Assembly (NCBI GenBank): GCA_050942995.1
Contig: JBMNOI010000018.1
Location: 1-38,965 of the forward strand
Reading direction: 5' to 3'
Length of the DNA stretch: 38,965 nt
Origin: JBMNOI01 sp050942995
GTDB taxonomy: Bacteria > Chloroflexota > Anaerolineae > UBA1429
Below the pieces are notes generated by a model. The model had not been told where the DNA came from. It worked only from the letters and a program-made list of their open reading frames with translations, and did no database searches. The position numbers were made by a program, and so were the translations under genes. Positions 32,250 to 38,965 of the stretch are shown piece by piece. Position 1 is the first letter of the stretch. Each line of letters opens with the position of its first letter.

Positions 32250-33305
32250 TCAGCCACCTATGGCGGCGGACCGGGCCCGACGTCGCGCCCACGCCTGCCT
32301 CATGAGCCAGTAGAGCGGCGGTAGATAGACATAATCATAGGCGCCCACATAACGCACTATCTCTCCGCCAAAGCCGGCTTTGAAGCGCTCTACCCCGGCC
32401 AGCGCGGCGGACGGCCCTTCGTCCGAATCGGTGATGCCCCAGAGATCGTATCGCACGCAACTCTTTTCGCGGGCCCACTGCATGGCCCGCCACTGCAACG
32501 CGTGGTTGGGCATCAGTTCGCGGCCCTCATTATCGGATGCGCCATACATGTAAAAGGCGTAACGGCCAAAGGCATAGGCCATCAGGCCGGCCAGCAGCCG
32601 ATCTTGATGGTAGGCCAGAAACAGGCGCACGCGGTCGTGAGGCGCGAACAGGTCGTACGCTTTGTGATAGTACTCCAGGCTATGTATGCCGAAATTGTCG
32701 CGCTCGCCGGTGACCTCCATGAGCCGGTAAAACGCCGCGATATCGTCGGCTGTTCCTTCGCGCACCTCGACCTCTTTGCGCGCCGAAAGGCGAATGTTGT
32801 AGCGCCATTTGCTCTTCATGCGCCCTAGAATCTCGTCCTCGTCGCCGCACAGGTCGACCATGATGGTTCGCCGGGGTTGCACATATTCGGGGCTGGGGGC
32901 AAAGCCATGGCCGGCCAGCCAATCGTGATGGGTGCGGTCGGCGTCGTCCCATTCGGGCTCTACCTTGAGCGCCAGAGCGCGCATGCGCCGCGAACGGCGG
33001 TGAATGGCGTGCCATAGCGCGGTTTCGGTCTCGGGATCGGCGTCCACCAGCACGGGACCTTTGGGGATATAGCCCAAAGTAAACGGCCCGATGCGCCGGT
33101 AGAGCACCTGAGCGCCGGCTACCGGCGCTCCATCGCGTTCGACCAGATAGCGCAGCGGGGTCCAGCCAAAGGCCCCCTTTAACTCGCCCCATGCCCAGGT
33201 CTGCAGCAGATGACCCTCTGGGGCGCGGGCGACAAACTCGTCCCATGCTGCGGGAGACGGAAAGCTCCCCCGGGATTCCGTTGCGACCGATTCCAATACT
33301 CGCAT
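32250..33305 (-). CDS. FemAB-like peptidoglycan bridge/GNAT-fold aminoacyltransferase
   Basis: This 351-residue protein has two GNAT-like halves. The N-terminal half shows 'HLLQTWAWGELKGAFGW' and 'GYIPKGPVLVD'; the C-terminal half shows 'NHALQWRAMQWAREK', 'YDLWGI' and 'FKAGFGGEIVRYVGAYDYV'. These are FemX/FemAB family marks. Such enzymes add amino acids from tRNA to lipid II in peptidoglycan cross-bridges, or are N-acyltransferases in related pathways. No transmembrane helix is seen. I chose ATG 33305 with GGAG nine bases upstream; ATG 33320 and TTG 33359 are in frame but lack good sites. Its stop is 22 bases from the convergent glycosyltransferase. Confidence 0.85.
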   Translation of the reverse strand: MRVLESVATESRGSFPSPAAWDEFVARAPEGHLLQTWAWGELKGAFGWTPLRYLVERDGAPVAGAQVLYRRIGPFTLGYIPKGPVLVDADPETETALWHAIHRRSRRMRALALKVEPEWDDADRTHHDWLAGHGFAPSPEYVQPRRTIMVDLCGDEDEILGRMKSKWRYNIRLSARKEVEVREGTADDIAAFYRLMEVTGERDNFGIHSLEYYHKAYDLFAPHDRVRLFLAYHQDRLLAGLMAYAFGRYAFYMYGASDNEGRELMPNHALQWRAMQWAREKSCVRYDLWGITDSDEGPSAALAGVERFKAGFGGEIVRYVGAYDYVYLPPLYWLMRQAWARRRARSAAIGG

Positions 33306-33452
33306 CAATCGATTCTCCATATCCTGAGCGGATATTATGCCGTGCCGCTCTCGTTTCAAAAGGTATGCCGGGGGCGCACCGCATTTCGGTCGGGATGGTG
33401 ACTCGTCGGCGATGCGGTTCTATGCGGGTAGTCTCCCCGGTATCGTGACTCT

Positions 33453-33482
33453 ATTATAGTGATGTGGGGAGCAGGGCGTCAA
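33453..33482 (-). promoter_or_regulatory. Sigma70 promoter of the FemAB-like gene
   Basis: On the minus strand TTGACG (33482-33477) and TATAAT (33458-33453) are separated by 18 bases. The leader to ATG 33305 would be about 140 bases. The divergent gap from 33306 to 33728 holds this promoter, that of the ChlI-like gene, and nothing else that I recognise. Confidence 0.75.
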
Positions 33483-33664
33483 AGGCGATTGCTCAGAGAA
33501 TGGGCGTGGCCGGAAAGATGCCCCCGGTTCGACGGACGCTCATTAACCGCTCCGGTATGGCCTTCATGTTGCGCCGGGGTGTCGTCCATAGATTTTTGTT
33601 CGCGGTCTGCCTTTGGAAGGCGGGGGAATGATGCCGTCCATCTTTTCTGAATCCCGGAGCGAAA

Positions 33665-33693
33665 TTGACAGCCGCCAATGCCCGCGATATACT
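33665..33693 (+). promoter_or_regulatory. Near-perfect sigma70 promoter of the chelatase-like operon
   Basis: A perfect TTGACA (33665-33670) and TATACT (33688-33693) have a 17-base spacer. Transcription would start near 33700, which rules out the reading-frame start at 33678 and supports ATG 33729. Confidence 0.85.
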
Positions 33694-33728
33694 CAGAAGA
33701 CGTGTTAACCCGTAGCAGAGGGGTCTTT

Positions 33729-34817
33729 ATGCAAGTCTTTCCTTTTACCGCAATCGTCGGCCAGGAGCGCATGAAGCGCGCCCTTATTCTGAACGCCATC
33801 AGCCCACAGATCGGCGGCGTGTTGATTCGTGGCGAACGGGGCACGGCCAAGTCTACGGCTGCCCGCGCGCTGGCGGCACTGCTGCCCGAGATCGAGGTGG
33901 TGGCCGATTGCCCCTTCCATTGTCACCCGCGACATACCGAGCAGATGTGTGACCGTTGCCGCGAGAGGGTGCGGGCGGGAGAAGAGCTTCCATCCGTACG
34001 GCGCCAGACGCGTTTTGTCGATCTGCCCGTGAGCGCTACCGAGGATCGTGTGGTGGGCACGCTGGATATCGAGCGCGCCATCAAGATGGGAGAGCGCCAT
34101 TTCGAGCCCGGCGTACTGGCCACGGCCAACCGCGGCCTGCTCTACGTGGACGAGGTCAACCTGCTGGATGATCATGTGGTGGACCTGCTGCTGGATTCGG
34201 CGGCGATGGGCGTGAACGTCGTCGAACGCGAGGGCATCTCTTTCTCGCATCCGGCGCGGTTTATTCTGGTGGGAACCATGAATCCCGAAGAGGGCGAGTT
34301 GCGCCCTCAGCTGCTGGATCGCTTTGCTCTGTGTGTGGACATTCAAGGCATCCTCGATGCCGATTTGCGGGTCGATATCCTCAGCCGTCGCCTGTTGTTC
34401 GAGAACGATCCGGAGGGCTTTTGCGCCGAATGGTGTGAGGTGGAGGCCAGGCTGTCGCAGCGCATCGCCCAGGCGCAAGAGTTGCTGCCGCGAGTTACCT
34501 ATAAGAATGACGACCTCTACGTCATCGCCCAGCTTATGAGCGAGATGGAGGTCGACGGCCATCGCGCCGATATCGTCATCCTCAAAACGGCCATCGCTCA
34601 GGCGGCCTTTGAGGGACGAGATCGCATTCACGAGACCGATATCCTGCTAGCGGCGGAGCTGGCTCTGCCCCATCGTCTGCGCCGGCGGCCTTTTGAAGAG
34701 ACCCGGACACGGCTGGAAAAGCTGGAACAGCGCCTGGAACAGGCTCGGGGCGAGCTGGATTCCGCGCGAGAGAGTGAGGGGCAAGAGGTCCTGGCCGAGG
34801 GTAAAAAAAAACGGTAG
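33729..34817 (+). CDS. ChlI/BchI-like AAA+ chelatase ATPase
   Basis: The protein has 362 residues. The AAA+ domain has Walker A GERGTAKS (35-42), Walker B LLYVDEVN (137-144), and the ChlI insertion 'GTLDIERAIKMGERHFEPG'. A CxxxC...CxxC group (C61, C65, C74, C77) follows the first strand and may bind zinc. C-terminal helices include 'ARGELDSARESEGQEVL'. This is the I subunit of Mg-chelatase-type motors, which in non-phototrophs usually serves cobaltochelatase with CobN. The ATG has AGAGGGG upstream. The D-like gene follows after two bases, so the two subunits are co-translated. Confidence 0.9.
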   Translation: MQVFPFTAIVGQERMKRALILNAISPQIGGVLIRGERGTAKSTAARALAALLPEIEVVADCPFHCHPRHTEQMCDRCRERVRAGEELPSVRRQTRFVDLPVSATEDRVVGTLDIERAIKMGERHFEPGVLATANRGLLYVDEVNLLDDHVVDLLLDSAAMGVNVVEREGISFSHPARFILVGTMNPEEGELRPQLLDRFALCVDIQGILDADLRVDILSRRLLFENDPEGFCAEWCEVEARLSQRIAQAQELLPRVTYKNDDLYVIAQLMSEMEVDGHRADIVILKTAIAQAAFEGRDRIHETDILLAAELALPHRLRRRPFEETRTRLEKLEQRLEQARGELDSARESEGQEVLAEGKKKR

Positions 34818-34819
34818 AG

Positions 34820-35764
34820 GTGAGCGAAGAGACCTCGTCTGATGACGAGAGCTCGACGCAGCAAATGCCCATGCGCGGGCATCATGCCGACGCTCAACCT
34901 TTGAACCCCTCGCGGGGCAACGATATGCCGGCGAACGTGGGCGACATGTTCGCCCCCCGTCGACTCGATACTCCGCTGGACAGATTGTCGCGTCACAGCG
35001 CCGGTCGCCGCAGCTATACGATCACCACGCGCAAGCGCGGGCGTTACATCTATGCGCGTTCGGCTCTCGGGCGCTATGACGATATCGCCCTGGATGCCAC
35101 CGTGCGGCAGGCAGCGCTTTATCAGGTGCGGCGCGAGCACGATGGGCGCGCCGTGACCATCGCTGATGAAGACGTGCAACGCAAGGTACGAGTGCGCAAG
35201 TCGGCCAACCTGGTGGTATTTGCCGTCGATGCGAGCTGGTCCATGGCGGCCGCCGAGCGTATGGAAGCCACCAAAGGGGCCATCATGTCATTGCTGGTGG
35301 ATGCCTACCAAAAGCGCGACCGGGTGAGTATGATCTCGTTCCAGAAGGATCGCGCCAATCTGGTGCTGCCACCTACCTCCAGTGTCGAGATGGCCAAAGG
35401 CGCGCTGCAAGAGATTCCGGTGGGGGGCAAGACGCCCCTCTCGGCCGGCCTCTTGCTGGCCTACCAGGTGATCGAGCGCGAGAAAAGACAGAATCGCGAG
35501 ATCATGCCCCTCATGATCGTGTTGACCGATGGGGCCGGAAATGTATCGATGACGGGAATGCCTCCGCGAGAAGAGGCGCTGCTCGTCGCCGATATGTTCG
35601 CTGCGAACCATATCCGCTCTGTCGTCATCAATACCGAGCACGAGTCACTGGATCGAGGGTTGGCCCAGGAGCTGGCCGACAAACTAGGCGCGCAATGTTA
35701 TACCCTGACCGATCTCCGCGCTGAGAGCCTGTATCAAACAGTACGCAACGTGTTGCAGGGCTGA
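34820..35764 (+). CDS. ChlD/BchD-like VWA-domain subunit, lacking the AAA+ part
   Basis: This 314-residue protein has a polar, disordered N-terminus (1-60), a basic linker (62-80) and a von Willebrand A domain (130-314). The MIDAS motif DASWS (137-141) is intact, with 'GGKTPLSAG' and 'LTDGAGN' supplying the other metal contacts. Full ChlD is about twice as long and begins with an AAA-like domain, which is absent here. The short form is common in archaea and non-photosynthetic bacteria. The start is GTG 34820 in an AGAGGTG context. It presumably docks on the ChlI-like ring. No CobN/ChlH gene is in the window. Confidence 0.87.
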   Translation: MSEETSSDDESSTQQMPMRGHHADAQPLNPSRGNDMPANVGDMFAPRRLDTPLDRLSRHSAGRRSYTITTRKRGRYIYARSALGRYDDIALDATVRQAALYQVRREHDGRAVTIADEDVQRKVRVRKSANLVVFAVDASWSMAAAERMEATKGAIMSLLVDAYQKRDRVSMISFQKDRANLVLPPTSSVEMAKGALQEIPVGGKTPLSAGLLLAYQVIEREKRQNREIMPLMIVLTDGAGNVSMTGMPPREEALLVADMFAANHIRSVVINTEHESLDRGLAQELADKLGAQCYTLTDLRAESLYQTVRNVLQG

Positions 35765-37251
35765 TGCCCCGTGCAATAGACGATCACACTTTATCGTTAC
35801 ATCGGGACAACATGGAAAAACGCAAACAAATCACCGCCGATCTTTTCCTCCTCATGGTCACTGTGGTCTGGGGAGGAACTTTTGTCATGGTTAAAGACGC
35901 GGTATCTCTTTACCCCGTCTTTCGTTTTCTGACGGTGCGTTTTGCCCTGGCGACGCTGGTGTTGCTCATGATCGGCTGGCGACGCCTCGCCACGCTGGGA
36001 CGTCGCGGGGTGGTTGCCGGTGTCCTCATCGGCCTTTTTCTGTTCGTCGGCTACGGCCTTCAGACTATGGGGTTGCAATATACCAGCGCCTCCAAGGCCG
36101 GATTCATCACCGGCCTGTCGGTGGTCATTGTGCCGATACTTTCGGCGCTGGTTCTTCGGCGCCAACCCGCGCGAGAGGCGCTGCTGGGCGTCACACTGGC
36201 GACAGTAGGGCTGGCATTGCTCACTTTGAATCACTCTCTGAGCATTGCCCGGGGAGACCTGCTGATTCTGGCCTGCGCCTTCTCCTTCGCCGCTCATATC
36301 GTCAGTGTCAGCGCGTTTGCGCCGCGGGTCGATCCCCTGGCCCTCACCATTGTGCAGGTTGCCACGGTGGCCGTGCTCAGCGCGGTAGTGAGCCTGCTGG
36401 TCGAGCCCGCTTTTGCGTGGCCGACGCCGCCGGTGTGGGCTGCCGCCGGTTTCACCGGTATTCTGGCCACGGCGGTGGCGTTTGCCGTACAGAACGCGGT
36501 GCAACGATTTACGACTCCCACGCATACCGCCCTTATCTTTACCGGCGAGCCGGTGTTTGCCGCTCTGTTCGGCGTATTACTGGCCGGCGATGTCATGACG
36601 CCGGCCGCCATTGCCGGTGGTGCCCTCATTATTGCCGGCACCGTCATCAGTGAGATCCGCTGGTCTGAACGGACTGCCGTCATTATCTCACGCTTTTTCG
36701 GCCCCCATTATGTCGTCGCTCCCATGCTACTGGTGATGGGGTTGAGCGATCCCATCTCCTGGAAACGCGGTCTGGTGTGGGCCTTTTTGCTGGGTGCGGC
36801 GACCATCACCGGTATGCTGCTGGTGCTTACCCGGCAGATGCGCAAGGGACACATCAGCGACTGGCACATCTCGCGGCGTGAGGAGCGGCTCCAGCCGGTC
36901 CTCATTATCGCCTCGTTCCTGGCCGGCGCTTTGCCGGTGGCCGCCCTCCTGCTCTTTGACGGGCCGCGCCCGCTGCTCGTGGCGACGTTGAGCGGCCTGG
37001 GGTTGATCTTGTTCAACCATGTGGTGACCCTGTGGTGGAAGATCAGCCAGCATGTCTCCAGCATCGCCGTGAGCGTCATGCTCGTCATCGCCGCCCTCGG
37101 TGCCGCTTCGACGCCCCTGTTGCTGCTCATCCCTCTGGTGGCCTGGGCGCGGGTCAAGATCGGCGCGCACACCGTGATGCAGACCGTCGCCGGCGGGATT
37201 GTCGGTATGGTCATCACCTTTATCACCTTGCGTGTCGTCGGGTTCGCCTGA
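35764..37251 (+). CDS. EamA/DMT transporter fused to a PAP2-like membrane domain
   Basis: The protein has 495 residues. Residues of about 22-300 form two EamA repeats with ten helices ('VVWGGTFVMVKD' and 'LIFTGEPVFAALFGVLLAGD' in part), as in drug/metabolite exporters of about 300 residues. Residues of about 312-495 add six hydrophobic segments with 'KISQHVSS' (K426, H430) and 'ARVKIGAHTVMQTVAGG' (R463, H469), recalling the PAP2 phosphatase motifs, but the PSGH core and the last Asp are changed. It may export and act on a lipid phosphate, or be inactive. ATG 35764 overlaps the preceding stop (TGATG); ATG 35812 is an alternative that lacks a binding site. Confidence 0.75.
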   Translation: MPRAIDDHTLSLHRDNMEKRKQITADLFLLMVTVVWGGTFVMVKDAVSLYPVFRFLTVRFALATLVLLMIGWRRLATLGRRGVVAGVLIGLFLFVGYGLQTMGLQYTSASKAGFITGLSVVIVPILSALVLRRQPAREALLGVTLATVGLALLTLNHSLSIARGDLLILACAFSFAAHIVSVSAFAPRVDPLALTIVQVATVAVLSAVVSLLVEPAFAWPTPPVWAAAGFTGILATAVAFAVQNAVQRFTTPTHTALIFTGEPVFAALFGVLLAGDVMTPAAIAGGALIIAGTVISEIRWSERTAVIISRFFGPHYVVAPMLLVMGLSDPISWKRGLVWAFLLGAATITGMLLVLTRQMRKGHISDWHISRREERLQPVLIIASFLAGALPVAALLLFDGPRPLLVATLSGLGLILFNHVVTLWWKISQHVSSIAVSVMLVIAALGAASTPLLLLIPLVAWARVKIGAHTVMQTVAGGIVGMVITFITLRVVGFA

Positions 37252-37284
37252 TCTTCTTGTTTTTCATCTGCTCGCTTGTATAAT

Positions 37285-37322
37285 GCCCTCATCTGCGCAT
37301 CAAAAGATGGGGGCTTTTTTTT
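37285..37322 (+). terminator. Intrinsic terminator of the chelatase-transporter operon
   Basis: GCCCTCATCT (37285-37294) pairs with AGATGGGGGC (37305-37314), with one G-T pair, and eight T follow (37315-37322). It ends the operon begun at 33700. Confidence 0.93.
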
Positions 37323-37411
37323 CATGCTCGGTCACAGGATCTGCCGGAACACGGGAGCGCCGAAACCCGTCATGAATAGAGAACCCTGTTGCTCACGCAA
37401 GGAGGCATGCG

Positions 37412-38965
37412 ATGTCAAAGCAAAGGCTGCTATCTATCGGTGTTCTGGCGTTCTTCCTCATTCTGTCGATGACGGCGGCCGCCCTGGCTCAGCAACCGAC
37501 GCCGCGTCCTCCTACGCGCACACCCACGGCGGCGCCGACGGTAACGCCGACCGCGGCAGTCCCGCCCGCCGCAAATGTGCTGCCGGTGGACGACGAGGTC
37601 GTTGACGACGAGACCGACGCCCCCGTCGTGGGTGAAGAGGATGCGCGCGCCATGAGACAGGAGGCCGGGACGGTGGAGCTGACGGTATACAATCAGGATA
37701 TGGGGCTGGTCAAAGAGGTGCGCACCGTCGATCTGGACGAGGGAACCAATGTGGTGCGTTATACCGATGTGGCGTCACGAATCGATACGACCAGCGTGCA
37801 TTTCGTTTCCCTTACCGACCCTCAGGGCACCGTAGTGCTGGAGCAGAATTACGAGTATGACCTGGTGGACAGCCAAAAGCTGTTGCAGCGCTATATCGAT
37901 CACGAGATTTCGCTGACGACGGAGGACGGCACGGTGTATACCGGCACCCTGCTCTCCGGCGCGGGGGATATCATTCTGGCCACGGCGGACGGCATCAAGG
38001 TGGTGCGCCTGGATAGCGTACAAGAGTTCTCCTTTCCCCGTCTGCCCGAGGGGCTCATCACCCGGCCGACGCTGGTATGGCTCCTGCAGGCCGCCGGTTC
38101 CGGCGCCCAGGAGGTGCGGGTGACCTATCTCACCTCCGGCATCGGCTGGCACGCCGACTATATCGCCATGTTATCTCCCGACGATACCACCATCGACCTG
38201 AACGGCTGGGTGACGGTGGATAACCGCAGCGGCGCCACCTACTCGGATGCCCGACTCAAACTGGTGGCAGGGGATGTCCATCGCGCTCCGCGCACCTATT
38301 ATGCAATGGTGGAGGAGGAAAGACTATACGCGGAGCCGATGCCCATGGCCAGCCCGGCGGTGGAAGCGCGCGACCTGTTCGAGTACCACGTGTACGAGGT
38401 GGCCCGGCCGGTGACGGTGGCCGATCGACAGACCAAGCAGATCGAGTTCATCTCGGCCACCGAGGTGGCCGTCGAAAAGGTGTACGTGTTCGAGGCCTCG
38501 CCACGATTCTACCTGGGGGGACGCCCCATCGTCGATGCCGAATATGGCGCTCAGAGCGAAGGAAAGGTGGAGGTGCGCCTGGAGCTCGTCAACAGTGAAG
38601 AGGCCGGTTTGGGGCTCGCCCTGCCCAAGGGAGTGGTGCGAGTATATAAAGAGGATACGGCCGGCGGCGCCGAACTGGTGGGCGAAGATGCCATCGACCA
38701 TACCGCCCGTAACGAGCGCCTTTCGCTGACCCTGGGCAACGCCTTCGATCTGGTGGGTGAGCGGGTGCAGACCGAGTTTCGGACACTGGGCGAGCGCAGC
38801 ATCGAGGAGAGTTACAAGATCACCCTGCGCAATCAAAAAGAGGACGAGGCGGTGACGATTCGAGTCATCGAGAACCTGTTCCGCTGGCGCGAGTACGAGG
38901 TCGTCGAGAGCACGGCGGACTATGAACGGGTGGACGCCTCGACGATTCGGTTCGATGTGCGTGTG
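37412..38965 (+). CDS. Exported DUF4139 protein (3' end outside window)
   Basis: The frame is open for 518 residues to the window edge, so the gene is partial. It starts with a signal peptide: 'MSKQRLLSIGVLAFFLILS', then 'MTAAALA' and a likely cleavage before QQPTPRPP. A Pro/Thr-rich spacer (26-50) and an acidic segment follow. From about residue 93 the sequence fits DUF4139: 'VELTVYNQDMGLVKEVRTVDL', 'YLTSGIGWHADYIAMLSPDD', 'LNGWVTVDNRSGATYSDARL' and 'RFYLGGRPIVDAEYG', each seen in parts. Such proteins are secreted or surface-exposed with unknown function. ATG 37412 has AAGGAGG six bases upstream. The ATG at 37407 is out of frame. Confidence 0.87.
   Translation, partial: MSKQRLLSIGVLAFFLILSMTAAALAQQPTPRPPTRTPTAAPTVTPTAAVPPAANVLPVDDEVVDDETDAPVVGEEDARAMRQEAGTVELTVYNQDMGLVKEVRTVDLDEGTNVVRYTDVASRIDTTSVHFVSLTDPQGTVVLEQNYEYDLVDSQKLLQRYIDHEISLTTEDGTVYTGTLLSGAGDIILATADGIKVVRLDSVQEFSFPRLPEGLITRPTLVWLLQAAGSGAQEVRVTYLTSGIGWHADYIAMLSPDDTTIDLNGWVTVDNRSGATYSDARLKLVAGDVHRAPRTYYAMVEEERLYAEPMPMASPAVEARDLFEYHVYEVARPVTVADRQTKQIEFISATEVAVEKVYVFEASPRFYLGGRPIVDAEYGAQSEGKVEVRLELVNSEEAGLGLALPKGVVRVYKEDTAGGAELVGEDAIDHTARNERLSLTLGNAFDLVGERVQTEFRTLGERSIEESYKITLRNQKEDEAVTIRVIENLFRWREYEVVESTADYERVDASTIRFDVRV

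Noticed and set aside
33729..35764. ChlI/ChlD-like genes as evidence of photosynthesis
   Set aside because: No ChlH, reaction-centre or pigment genes are present, and the short ChlD form is common in non-phototrophs.
37279..37284. TATAAT box with TTGTTT 16 bases upstream as a promoter for the DUF4139 gene
   Set aside because: The start it predicts falls inside the strong terminator at 37285-37322, which would stop the transcript at once.

Overview
The window looks like a chromosomal segment of a GC-rich, anaerobic or microaerophilic bacterium. I think Chloroflexota is the best guess. The main pointer is a bacterial isopentenyl phosphate kinase, which outside archaea is known mostly from that phylum. 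A CooS-type dehydrogenase, a corrinoid activator and rubrerythrin point to anaerobic life. No rRNA, tRNA, insertion sequence, prophage or CRISPR array was recognised. Promoters read as ordinary sigma70: several well-placed -35/-10 pairs have 17-18 base spacers and -10 boxes such as TATAAT, TATACT or TATGAT. Terminators are long perfect hairpins.

Layout. 1-5319 (+): the end of RNase Z, isopentenyl phosphate kinase, the RseP site-2 protease, a HEAT-repeat protein, acylphosphatase and a membrane-anchored FecR-like protein. 5323-6594 (-): radC and a DUF4416 gene, divergent from a ParB-like gene and a DUF362/ferredoxin gene (6779-9134, +). 9227-10243 (-): a zinc alcohol dehydrogenase. 10320-10569: a 14-bp hairpin and a 72-bp tandem repeat. 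10609-14320 (-): a tightly coupled cooS-cooF-flavoprotein operon behind a CRP/FNR-type site. 14566-15987 (+): a cytoplasmic glycosidase-like gene. 16104-18632 (-): a sugar nucleotidyltransferase and a glycerol-1-phosphate dehydrogenase. 18832-19407 (-): rubrerythrin. 19599-20144 (+): hpt. 20264-25501 (-): an envelope polysaccharide cluster (UDP-sugar enzyme, O-antigen ligase/polymerase, GtrA, glycosyltransferase) with an aminotransferase at its end. 25726-32227 (+): a methyltransferase, a RACo-like corrinoid activator, yvcK, GAPDH and an MshA-type glycosyltransferase. 32250-33305 (-): a FemAB-like protein. 33729-37251 (+): a ChlI/ChlD-like chelatase ATPase pair and an EamA transporter fused to a PAP2-like domain. 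37412 to the end (+): an exported DUF4139 protein that runs off the window.

How the genes fit together. The most notable system is the cooS operon. Its CooS keeps the B- and D-cluster cysteines and four of the five C-cluster cysteines, but has Asp where the Cys295-type ligand belongs. It is coupled by ATGA overlaps to a 16-cysteine ferredoxin and an NAD(P)H flavoprotein, and its promoter has the geometry of a class II CRP/FNR-activated promoter centred at -41.5. This suggests a redox- or gas-responsive electron-transfer module whose substrate may not be CO. A second theme is enzymes typical of archaeal lipid synthesis (isopentenyl phosphate kinase and glycerol-1-phosphate dehydrogenase) in a bacterial background. 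A third is corrinoid chemistry: the RACo-like activator and a ChlI/ChlD pair of the kind that can serve cobaltochelatase.
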